The position numbers and the translations under genes were made by a program. This document shows positions 1 to 7,193 of a DNA stretch of 64,000 nucleotides, piece after piece. Numbering within the stretch: the first letter of the stretch is position 1; every line of letters starts with the position of its first letter. Below the pieces are notes generated by a model, which searched no databases, was not told the origin of the DNA, and worked only from the letters and a program-made list of their open reading frames with translations. The DNA comes from Desulfococcus multivorans (lineage in GTDB: Bacteria; Desulfobacterota; Desulfobacteria; Desulfobacterales; Desulfococcaceae): contig NZ_CP015381.1 of assembly GCF_001854245.1 (NCBI RefSeq), positions 4,127,001 to 4,191,000 of the forward strand, read 5' to 3'.

Positions 1-1123
1 CGATCGCCACCAACCCCGGATGGGCGACCCATGTGCCGTCGTGGCCGTCTTCGGCCTCACGGATTTTGTCCTCCCGCACCTTCTGGAGCGCTGCCGCGTT
101 GGCTTCCGCATCGCCTTTGATGGGGATCTGGGCGGCCATGCCCCCGATGGCGTGGGCCCCCCGCCGGTGGCAGGTCTTGATCGCCAGCAGCGAATAGGAG
201 CGCATGCAGTGTCGCGTCATGGTGATCTGGGACCGATCCGGGAAGATGTAGCCGGGAACCTTTCTGAACCGCTTGATGAAGCTGAAGATATAGTCCCATC
301 GCCCGCAGTTGAGGCCGGCGCTGTGCTCCCGCAGTTCGTAGAGGATTTCATCCATCTGAAAGGCCGCGAGGATGGTCTCGATGAGGACCGTGGCCTTGAT
401 GGTCCCCCGGGGAATGCCCAGAAGTTCCTGGGCGCGGACGAAGACATCGTTCCAGAGGCGGGCCTCCAGATAACTCTCCATCTTGGGAAGATAGAAATAG
501 GGACCGGTTCCCCGGGCCGTGAGTTCGCGGGCGTTATGGAAAAAATAGAGGGCGAAGTCGAAGAGACTTGCGGAGACGGGCCGGCCGTCGATCTCGAGAT
601 GCTTTTCCACGAGATGCCAGCCCCTGGGTCGGACGATCAGGACGGCGGTCCTGTCGTTCAGCCGGTAGGACTTGCCCTCCGGGCTCTCGAAGGAGATGGC
701 CCGCCGAACCGCATCCCAGAGGTTGACCTGTCCCTGAAGGGTCCCTGTCCAGGTGGGCGCGTGGGAATCCTCGAAATCGGCCATGAAGGTTCTGGCGCCT
801 GAATTGAGGGCGTTGATGATCATCTTGCGCTCCACCGGCCCGGTGATCTCGACCCGGCGATCCAGAAGATCCCGCGGCACGGGCGCGATCCGCCAGCCGC
901 CCTCCCGGACGGATCGGGTTTCCGGCGGGAAATCCGGCAGATTCCCGGCGTCGATCTCCGCCTGAACCTTGCGGCGACGCTCGAGCAGCGCCCTCCGGGT
1001 CTCGTCGAATTCACGGGCGAGGGCCGCGACGAACGCGAGGGCTTCTGGGGTGAGGATACGATCGAACTCCGGCGGGACCGGCGCCGTGATGCGAATACCG
1101 TTGGATGGATTGCGGCTGTTCAT
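1..1123 (-). CDS. aceB: Malate synthase A (3' end outside window)
   Basis: Condenses glyoxylate with acetyl-CoA to malate, the second step of the glyoxylate bypass, in the cytoplasm. About 374 codons are visible; the family is usually about 530 aa, so the C-terminal third, including part of the active site, lies beyond position 1. Visible signatures of the A isoform are [16 protein letters not shown] (about residues 110-125), [22 protein letters not shown] and the GGMAAQIPI segment near the edge. The ATG at 1121-1123 is preceded by a strong AGGAGG site. It is transcribed divergently from the isocitrate dehydrogenase kinase/phosphatase gene across a 185-bp intergenic region, which suggests coordinated control of the bypass. 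No isocitrate lyase gene is in the window. The assignment is firm from the motifs. Confidence 0.95.
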   Translation of the reverse strand, partial: MNSRNPSNGIRITAPVPPEFDRILTPEALAFVAALAREFDETRRALLERRRKVQAEIDAGNLPDFPPETRSVREGGWRIAPVPRDLLDRRVEITGPVERKMIINALNSGARTFMADFEDSHAPTWTGTLQGQVNLWDAVRRAISFESPEGKSYRLNDRTAVLIVRPRGWHLVEKHLEIDGRPVSASLFDFALYFFHNARELTARGTGPYFYLPKMESYLEARLWNDVFVRAQELLGIPRGTIKATVLIETILAAFQMDEILYELREHSAGLNCGRWDYIFSFIKRFRKVPGYIFPDRSQITMTRHCMRSYSLLAIKTCHRRGAHAIGGMAAQIPIKGDAEANAAALQKVREDKIREAEDGHDGTWVAHPGLVAI

Positions 1124-1308
1124 GGGGCGTTCCTCCTTTCCGGGCAGGTCTTGTGGTCAATGCGCGACACATGATTCGAATTGAATCTTTTGAGATTGAA
1201 TTATCCGGGAAATTTAATAATATAATGACGAGATGTCAATGCAGACCCATCGGCCCCGCCGAAACGACGGCATGCCGCACGACGCATTCGGAGCGAGGAG
1301 ATCAGGCC
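1124..1308. promoter_or_regulatory. Divergent aceB/aceK control region
   Basis: An AT-rich patch (about 1171-1230) lies in an otherwise GC-rich region. On the plus strand a perfect TATAAT at 1221-1226 has a TTGAAT at 1196-1201 (19-bp spacer, longer than ideal); TAATAT with a 16-bp spacer is the alternative -10. A short palindrome GATTC-N5-GAATC lies at about 1173-1187, and a TTGAATT-type direct repeat follows it. These are plausible promoter and operator elements for the two divergent glyoxylate-bypass genes. The assignment is by eye only. Confidence 0.4.
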
Positions 1309-3156
1309 ATGACCAGCGAAGATTGCCCGAAAGAAACCGCAGCCGATGCCGCGGCCTTCATCCGCGAGGCCTACGAGGCATACCAGGCGCAATTTCTGCA
1401 CATCACGAAGCGGTCGCCGGACCGGTTCAACCGGCGGGACTGGAGCGGCGCCTACCAGGATGCCCTGGAACGGCTCGACCTCTACACCCGCGTGGTGAAA
1501 CGAACGGTGAACGCCCTTCGACATCGTCTGGGGGACCGTCTGAACACCCCGGCTGCGGGTCCAGAGATGAAAGCCGCCTACACCGGACTCATCCGCCGGA
1601 GGGACGACGTCGAACTGGCGGAGACCTTCTTCAATTCAGTGGTGCGGAAGATTTACGCCGTCGTGGGCGTCGCCCCCCGCCTCGAATTTATCGCATCCGA
1701 ATTCAAGATCCCGCGGATCGAGGACCGGACCTGCCCGGTCTGCGACGTCTACCGACCCGATGCCGGGTCGGACGGACTCGTCCGCATGTTCCGGGACATT
1801 CTGGGATTCTACGGCGCGGAGCTCCAATTTCAGGACCCCGATGCCGACGCCCGCAGAATCGCCGAGCGGACGGCATCGACCCTTCGCGATGTCGCCGGCG
1901 GCGCCCGGCCCGATATGGTGGAAATGATCACATCGGTATTCTACCGGGACAAGGCCGCCTACATCATCGGCCGGATGCGCATCGGAAACCGCATCCAACC
2001 CATAGCCGTCGCCTTTTTGAGCCGGCCCGAGGGGGCTGCGGCAGACGCGGTGCTCATGGATGAAAGCGACGTCAGCATCCTCTTCAGCTTCACCCGCTCC
2101 TATTTCCATGTCGTCGTGGACAGGCCCATGGAGCTCGTCAATTTCCTGAAAACCCTCACCCCGCTGAAACGGGTGTCCGAACTGTATACCGCCATTGGAT
2201 TCCACAAACACGGCAAATCGGAGCTGTATCGCGAGCTGACCCGCAACCTCGAGACCGCCGCCGACCGTTTCGACATCGCCCGGGGTGAAAAAGGCATGGT
2301 CATGCTGGTCTTCACCCTGCCCTCCTTCGATGTGGTGTTCAAGATCATCAAGGATCGGTTCGACTATCCCAAAACCACCAATCCCCGGGACGTCCGCAAC
2401 CGCTACAAGCTGGTGTTCCGGCACGACCGGGCCGGGCGCCTGGTGGACGCTCAGGAATTTCAGGAGTTGACCTTCGACACGGCCCGTTTCTCTCCGGCCC
2501 TGCTGAAGGCGTTCCGGGAAAACGCGGCCGAAACCGTGACCATTGAAGGAGACCGACTGAGAATCCGGCATCTCTACACCGAAAGGCGGCTGACCCCCCT
2601 CGACATTTTTATCGAGGAGGCACCCGAGAGCGAGTCCCGGGAAGCCGTACTCGACTACGGCCGGTCCATCAAGGAGCTGGCGGCCACCAATATTTTCCCC
2701 GGGGACCTGTTCCTGAAAAATTTCGGCGTCACGAGCCACGGCCGGGTCGTGTTTTACGACTACGACGAACTCTGCCTTCTCACCGACTGCAATTTCCGGA
2801 AGCTCCCCCCTGCCAGGGGGTATGACGACGAGATGTCTTCGGAGCCGTGGTTCTTTGTCGACGACAAGGACATCTTCCCTGAGGAGTTCCGAACCTTTCT
2901 GCGGTTTCCAGATCACCTCAAGGCGGTTTTTGAAAACGCCCATGCCGACCTCTTTGACGCGGACTTCTGGCACGGCGTCCAGGAGCGCCTGAAAACCGGT
3001 GCGGTCATTCATATCTTCCCTTACCGGGAAAGCCTCCGGTTCAGGGACGCCCCACACCCCCGACAACCCGACCTCTCAAAATCACCGCTTGATAAACCCT
3101 TCAAAATAGGCTTTAAAGAAACCTGTCAACCCCAACCAAAGGAGAAGATCTCATGA
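1309..3156 (+). CDS. aceK: Isocitrate dehydrogenase kinase/phosphatase
   Basis: Bifunctional enzyme that phosphorylates and dephosphorylates isocitrate dehydrogenase, so setting the split between the TCA cycle and the glyoxylate bypass. The 615-aa product has AceK landmarks: the ATP-loop segment GEKGMVMLVFTLPSFDVVFK in the middle, and the kinase-core segments ELAATNIFPGDLFLKNFG and GRVVFYDYDE toward the C-terminus. The open frame extends upstream to 1105, but the ATG at 1309 has GAGGAG at 1295-1300 and matches the usual family N-terminus. Its stop overlaps the next start (ATGA at 3153-3156), so it may be translationally coupled to the solute-binding-protein gene. AceK is common in gamma- and betaproteobacteria and less usual elsewhere. 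Confidence 0.96.
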   Translation: MTSEDCPKETAADAAAFIREAYEAYQAQFLHITKRSPDRFNRRDWSGAYQDALERLDLYTRVVKRTVNALRHRLGDRLNTPAAGPEMKAAYTGLIRRRDDVELAETFFNSVVRKIYAVVGVAPRLEFIASEFKIPRIEDRTCPVCDVYRPDAGSDGLVRMFRDILGFYGAELQFQDPDADARRIAERTASTLRDVAGGARPDMVEMITSVFYRDKAAYIIGRMRIGNRIQPIAVAFLSRPEGAAADAVLMDESDVSILFSFTRSYFHVVVDRPMELVNFLKTLTPLKRVSELYTAIGFHKHGKSELYRELTRNLETAADRFDIARGEKGMVMLVFTLPSFDVVFKIIKDRFDYPKTTNPRDVRNRYKLVFRHDRAGRLVDAQEFQELTFDTARFSPALLKAFRENAAETVTIEGDRLRIRHLYTERRLTPLDIFIEEAPESESREAVLDYGRSIKELAATNIFPGDLFLKNFGVTSHGRVVFYDYDELCLLTDCNFRKLPPARGYDDEMSSEPWFFVDDKDIFPEEFRTFLRFPDHLKAVFENAHADLFDADFWHGVQERLKTGAVIHIFPYRESLRFRDAPHPRQPDLSKSPLDKPFKIGFKETCQPQPKEKIS

Positions 3157-3899
3157 AACGTTTCCGGACGATTCTCGCCGCCGTCTGCGTCATGGCGGTC
3201 CTATGCACCCCGGCCGCGGCCAAGACCCTCACGGTGGCCACCGACACCAACTTTCCGCCCTTCGAGTTCAAGGATGCCTCGGGCAAGCATACGGGCTTCG
3301 ACGTGGAGCTCTGGGATGCCATCGCCAGGCAGCTCGGCATGGACTACAAGCTTCAGCCCATGGATTTCAACGGCATCATCCCGGGGCTCCAGACCGGACA
3401 ACTGGATGCGGGCATCGCCGGTATGACCATCAAGCCCGAGCGGGCCGAGGTGATCGATTTTTCCGATCCTTACTACAATGCCGGTCTGCTGATCATGGTC
3501 AAGGCCGACAATACCGACGTGAACGGCATCGAGGATCTGAAGGGCAAGGTCGTTTCCACCAAGCTGGGCACCACCAGCGAGGACTTTGTTAAGAAAAACG
3601 CCAATGCCGAAGAGGTCAAGCTCTTCCCCAACAATGACGCCATGATCCTCGAGCTGATGTCGGGCGGCGCCGACGCCGTCGTCTTCGATTCCCCGGTGCT
3701 CGCCAACTTCATGCGAAGCGATGCCGGCAAAGGGAAGGTGAAGGTGGTGGGCCCCCTCTACATGGGCCAGTCCTACGGCATCGGCTTCCCCAAGGGCAGC
3801 CCCCTCACGGCGAAGGTCAACGAAGCCCTCAAAAAGCTCAGGGAAAGCGGCGCCTACGACGCTCTCTACATGAAGTGGTTCGGTACGGAGCCGAAGTAG
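3153..3899 (+). CDS. glnH: Polar amino-acid ABC transporter, substrate-binding protein (GlnH-like)
   Basis: Periplasmic receptor of a polar amino-acid (glutamine-type) ABC importer; 248 aa. Residues 1-23 form a signal peptide (positive MKRF start, hydrophobic core, AAAK cleavage region). The mature part is a class II SBP_bac_3 fold with TVATDTNFPPFEFKD, the hinge segments GFDVELWDAIARQLG and GQLDAGIAGMTIKPERAE, and the second-lobe segment STKLGTTSEDFVKKN. The ATG has GGAG at 3141-3144 and overlaps the aceK stop. The permease follows after 365 bp containing two repeat elements, an unusually large gap for this kind of operon. Substrate is inferred from family similarity and could be another polar amino acid. 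Confidence 0.9.
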   Translation: MKRFRTILAAVCVMAVLCTPAAAKTLTVATDTNFPPFEFKDASGKHTGFDVELWDAIARQLGMDYKLQPMDFNGIIPGLQTGQLDAGIAGMTIKPERAEVIDFSDPYYNAGLLIMVKADNTDVNGIEDLKGKVVSTKLGTTSEDFVKKNANAEEVKLFPNNDAMILELMSGGADAVVFDSPVLANFMRSDAGKGKVKVVGPLYMGQSYGIGFPKGSPLTAKVNEALKKLRESGAYDALYMKWFGTEPK

Positions 3900-3902
3900 A
3901 AG

Positions 3903-4041
3903 GGCAGACTGAAGGCTGGAGACTGAAGGGGTGCGTCAGCCGCGAACGGTGCCTTTATCTCCTTTAGATCTCCTTTAGCCTGCGGTTTTCGGTTATGTGA
4001 CTATGTGGTTACAGGCGTATGCCTTCAGCCTTCAGTCTTTC
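3903..4041. repeat. Intergenic hairpin repeat, CTTCAG family, copy 1
   Basis: The ends are inverted repeats: GACTGAAGGCTGGAGACTGAAG near 3907 and CCTTCAGCCTTCAGTC at about 4022-4037. The interior carries TATGTGACTATGTGGTTA. Related copies with the same ends lie at about 16,815-16,912 and 23,640-23,745; the last shares the TATGTG interior. No coding capacity is seen. It sits inside the glnH-glnP operon, directly before a second repeat type. Confidence 0.7.
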
Positions 4042-4049
4042 CGGACGGA

Positions 4050-4227
4050 GGTGTCGGGAGGGGACGGCGCGGGACCTTTCAGCGGTGAGTTTTAGTGTCG
4101 CTTGAGCGCCGCGGAGAATCAGCGGCCTGGACTGTTTGAGCGCAGCGAGTTTCCGGGCCGCCCGGAGCAAGCTTTAGCGACACTTGAACGAAACCGCGTC
4201 GGGCCCGGGCCGTCCCCTCCCGACACC
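4050..4227. repeat. Nested-hairpin repeat (family R1), copy 1
   Basis: A 178-bp element bounded by GGTGTCGGGAGGGGACGG and its reverse complement CCGTCCCCTCCCGACACC. Inside are a second stem (TTTAGTGTCGCTT with AGCGACACTTG) and a third (CGGCCTGGA with TTCCGGGCCG). Two other complete copies lie at 12,200-12,377 and 21,145-21,323, with partial copies at 17,507-17,559 and 18,711-18,793. Several positions that differ between copies change on both sides of a stem, so pairing is preserved. No protein is encoded. Confidence 0.85.
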
Positions 4228-4264
4228 GGCTCATGAAGGCCGAAAAATAAAAAAGGAACCGCGC

Positions 4265-4936
4265 ATGGGATTTACATTTAAATGGGAGGTGATGCTCGAG
4301 ACCTTTCCGCTGCTTCTCTCCGGCGTGAAGCTGACCGTTGTCATCACCCTGGCCGGCCTCTTCTTCGGTTTCATCATCGGCGCCGTGACCGGCCTGATGA
4401 AGCTCTCCAGGCGCCTGCTTCTCCGCAAACTCGGCGGCGCGTACGTCGAGGCGATCCGGGGAACCCCCCTCATCGTCCAGGTCATGTTCCTCTATTTCGG
4501 CATCCCCATGGCCACGGGCCTGCGGATCGCGCCGGTCACCGCCGGCATCATCGCCATTGCGGTCAATTCGGGCGCCTACATCGCCGAGATCGTCCGGGGG
4601 GCCGTGAAGTCCATTGAAGCGGGCCAGACGGAGGCGGGACGCTCCATCGGGCTGACCCAGCTTCAGACCATGCGCTACATCATCTGGCCCCAGGCCTTCC
4701 GCCGGATGATTCCGCCCCTGGGAAACCAGTTCATCATCAGCCTCAAGGACACCTCCCTGCTGGTGGTCATCGGCGTCGCGGAGCTCACCCGGGTGGGACA
4801 GGAGATCATCGCCGTCAATTTCAGGGCCTTCGAGGTCTGGCTGACGGTGGGCATCGTCTATCTGATGATGACCCTCTCCATCGCAAAGGTGCTCAGGATG
4901 ACCGAAGAGCACCTTGAAAACCGCACGACACGATAA
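4265..4936 (+). CDS. glnP: Polar amino-acid ABC transporter permease (GlnP-like)
   Basis: Inner-membrane permease of the same importer, 223 aa, about the usual length. Hydrophobic segments lie near residues 15-40 (LLSGVKLTVVITLAGLFFGFIIG), 75-95, 175-195 and 200-220. The cytoplasmic EAA-type loop reads EAGRSIGLTQLQTMRYIIWP followed by QAFRRMIPPLGNQFI, typical of the HisMQ/GlnP permeases. The open frame runs back to 4184 through the repeat; ATG 4265 was chosen because AAGGA precedes it and MGFTFKW matches the family start. The partner ATPase gene immediately downstream is truncated, so the system probably uses an ATPase encoded elsewhere or is defective. Confidence 0.9.
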   Translation: MGFTFKWEVMLETFPLLLSGVKLTVVITLAGLFFGFIIGAVTGLMKLSRRLLLRKLGGAYVEAIRGTPLIVQVMFLYFGIPMATGLRIAPVTAGIIAIAVNSGAYIAEIVRGAVKSIEAGQTEAGRSIGLTQLQTMRYIIWPQAFRRMIPPLGNQFIISLKDTSLLVVIGVAELTRVGQEIIAVNFRAFEVWLTVGIVYLMMTLSIAKVLRMTEEHLENRTTR

Positions 4937-4945
4937 GGGGACGCC

Positions 4946-5071
4946 ATGATTCAGGTCCGAAACCTGCACAAGCGATTCGGGAACCTGGAGGTCATCAAGG
5001 GGATCGACCTTCACATCCGTCCGGGCGAAGGGGTCTGGATGGACGGGTCCATGCCGTCATGTTTTCCATAA
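4946..5071 (+). pseudogene. Truncated amino-acid ABC transporter ATPase (GlnQ remnant)
   Basis: The first 29 codons read as a normal GlnQ N-terminus (MIQVRNLHKRFGNLEVIKG, then IDLHIRPGE), 9 bp after the permease stop. At the point where the Walker A strand and P-loop should follow, the sequence diverges (GVWMDGSMPSCFP) and stops after 41 codons. No Walker A, signature or Walker B motif occurs in any frame before the next gene at 5097. The gene has lost about 200 codons through a deletion or replacement whose breakpoint is near 5030. Confidence 0.85.
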
Positions 5072-5096
5072 CCCGATCCGGCAAGGCTTGACGATC

Positions 5097-6329
5097 ATGG
5101 CATCATCGCATTCAGGCGGCGACGACGACGCCCCGGCCATCTGGGAATACACCTCCCCCGACCGATACGCACTGCCTTCGGACACGGTGGAGCAGAAGAT
5201 TCGTTCGGGCATCGGCGCCCTCTTGAAAACCTTCGGAACCGAAGACGCCGCTTCGGAATCACCTGTCAAGCCAAAGGAAAAGCTCGAAAAGCTGTCCTGG
5301 TCGGAGATCAGCGACGTGGCCCCCGACCCCGGTCTGGACGCGGCCGTGGAGGCGCTTGACACGGCCCTGTCTTCGAGACTGTCCGACGGTTCGGTCGTCT
5401 TCGTTATCTCGCCGCCTCATGCCTGGCGGAGGGAGATCATGTCGGAGTGGGCCCGCCGGGCTCAATGGCGTCTTCTGGAGGGCCCCGATGCCCGAACCCT
5501 TCTCTCCGGGAGCGGCGAATGGATGCGGGACCGATTCGACAGCCGTTCGCCCTGGGTGCTTCCCCACCTTGAAAACTGCTATCTGCGCCATCCCCGATCC
5601 CTGAAAAGCATCCGCCACCTTCTGGACATCTTCTGCGCAGGCATTCCAGGTACGGGCGTCGTGGGATGTGACAGTTGGGCATGGGCCTACCTGATGAAAA
5701 TCTGGAACGGCCGGCAGTCCGGATTGCTGAGCCTCCAGGCCTTTGACCGCGAGCGCCTGGCCCGATGGCTCGAGGAGCTCGCGGCCGGCGATGGCCCCCG
5801 CCGGCGCAATTTTCGCCAGGCCATCGACGGGAAATACGTTTTGACGCCCGTCGGCGACGTCGATGAAGAGAGCCGCGAGACGCCAAAGACCAGCAGTTTC
5901 CTCAAACACCTGGCCGCCTGTTCCCGCGGCATTCCCGGCGTCGCTCTGGCGCTCTGGCGGCGGGCCTTGAGGCTCGGCCCGGAGAACGACGATGACGGGG
6001 ACAACGAGACCGAATCGTCACCCCCGGTGGATCCGACCACTGTCTGGATAACGGAATGGGACGCGCTCCGGAGGCCCGGTCTCCCGTCTGAAAAGGATCG
6101 GGATCTCGCCTTCACGGCCCATACCCTTCTGCTCCACGGCGGCTTGGACGCGGAGGTTCTGGCGGAGATTCTGCCCCTATCCGTCAGCCGGGTCCGGCAG
6201 ATCCTTTCGGTGCTGCGGGAAACGGAAACCGCGGCGGAGGACGATGGGGTCTGGCGCGTCACCGCTTCGGGCTACCCGGCGGTGCGACAGTTTCTCCAGA
6301 GCGAGGGATACCTCACGGATCACTTTTAG
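5097..6329 (+). CDS. Hypothetical protein, possible degenerate P-loop protein with C-terminal winged helix
   Basis: A 410-aa soluble protein I do not recognise by name. The acidic N-terminal 90 residues look disordered. A central part has strand-like VVFVISPPHAWRREIMSEW (about residues 105-123) and VVGCDSWAWAYLMKIW, reminiscent of an ATPase core but without a GKS/T P-loop. The C-terminal 90 residues (HTLLLHGGLDAEVLAEIL to the end) resemble a winged-helix domain. A TTG at 5088 is in frame, but ATG 5097 with AAGG at 5083-5086 seems more likely. It lies 15 bp before the MscS gene and is probably co-transcribed with it. No transporter function follows from its position behind the glnQ stub. Confidence 0.7.
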   Translation: MASSHSGGDDDAPAIWEYTSPDRYALPSDTVEQKIRSGIGALLKTFGTEDAASESPVKPKEKLEKLSWSEISDVAPDPGLDAAVEALDTALSSRLSDGSVVFVISPPHAWRREIMSEWARRAQWRLLEGPDARTLLSGSGEWMRDRFDSRSPWVLPHLENCYLRHPRSLKSIRHLLDIFCAGIPGTGVVGCDSWAWAYLMKIWNGRQSGLLSLQAFDRERLARWLEELAAGDGPRRRNFRQAIDGKYVLTPVGDVDEESRETPKTSSFLKHLAACSRGIPGVALALWRRALRLGPENDDDGDNETESSPPVDPTTVWITEWDALRRPGLPSEKDRDLAFTAHTLLLHGGLDAEVLAEILPLSVSRVRQILSVLRETETAAEDDGVWRVTASGYPAVRQFLQSEGYLTDHF

Positions 6330-6344
6330 GCATGGGAGGTTGCC

Positions 6345-7166
6345 ATGGACGGCATGGAAAAGGTTTCCGACATCGCCCTGAAGCTGAAGCACTCCAATCT
6401 CTTCATGATCGGCTTCATCATCATCGCCGCCTATATCCTGGCCGTCCTGATCCAGCGCATGCTGCCGTGGCTGGCCGGGAAACTTCCGAGCCGATACCGC
6501 TATCACGTGCTGGCCCTGGTGCCGGTGATGCGGCTTCTGATCATCGCCGCGGGGATAGGTTTCATCATACCCCAGGTCATCGAACCCACCGTCGAAAACC
6601 TCCTGGCACTCTTCGCCGGCTTCGGCATTGCCCTTGGCTTCGCCCTCAAGGATTATGTCAGCAGCCTGGCGGCCGGCGTCGTCACCCTTTACGAAATACC
6701 CTATCGGCCGGGAGACTGGGTCGAAATCGAAGGGGCCTACGGCGAGGTGAAATCCATCGGCATGCGGGCCGTAAAAATTCTGACCCCCGACGACACCATG
6801 GTGGTCATTCCCCATCTGAAGCTGTGGGACGAGCTCATCTTCAACGCCAACGACGGCAGCCAGAACCTGATGTGCATTGCCGACTTCTATCTCCACCCTC
6901 TGCACGATGCGGCTGCGGCCCGCGAAATCCTCATGGACGTGGCATTAACCAGCCCGTTTCTGCAGTTCCAACGCCCCGTGAACGTCATCGTGGCCGAGAA
7001 GCCCTGGGGAACCCACTACCGCCTCAAGGCCTACCCCATCGACCCCCTGGAGCAGTTCAACTTCACCACCGACCTCACCCTTCGGGGCAAGGCCGCCCTC
7101 TCGGCCATGGGCTTTCGTTTTGCGGAATACCCCGCCTTTGAAGGCGGCCGCCCGCCGGCGGCGTGA
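6345..7166 (+). CDS. MscS-family mechanosensitive ion channel
   Basis: Small-conductance mechanosensitive channel that releases solutes on hypo-osmotic shock, in the inner membrane; 273 aa, close to the minimal MscS core. Transmembrane segments lie at about residues 19-38, 62-80 and 86-112. The pore-lining third helix is LLALFAGFGIALGFALKDYV, with the alternating small residues typical of MscS TM3. The beta domain follows (YEIPYRPGDWVEIEGAYGEV, TPDDTMVVIPH), then a short alpha/beta C-terminal domain. Start ATG 6345 has GGGAGG at 6332-6337. It ends 27 bp from the convergent usher-like gene. Confidence 0.93.
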   Translation: MDGMEKVSDIALKLKHSNLFMIGFIIIAAYILAVLIQRMLPWLAGKLPSRYRYHVLALVPVMRLLIIAAGIGFIIPQVIEPTVENLLALFAGFGIALGFALKDYVSSLAAGVVTLYEIPYRPGDWVEIEGAYGEVKSIGMRAVKILTPDDTMVVIPHLKLWDELIFNANDGSQNLMCIADFYLHPLHDAAAAREILMDVALTSPFLQFQRPVNVIVAEKPWGTHYRLKAYPIDPLEQFNFTTDLTLRGKAALSAMGFRFAEYPAFEGGRPPAA

Positions 7167-7193
7167 TTCGAGAGGCGCCGATACCGGCGTCGC

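Noticed and set aside
1636-3066. A 476-codon minus-strand frame opposite aceK
   Set aside because: Shadow of aceK: no recognisable protein features, and AceK motifs are unambiguous on the other strand.
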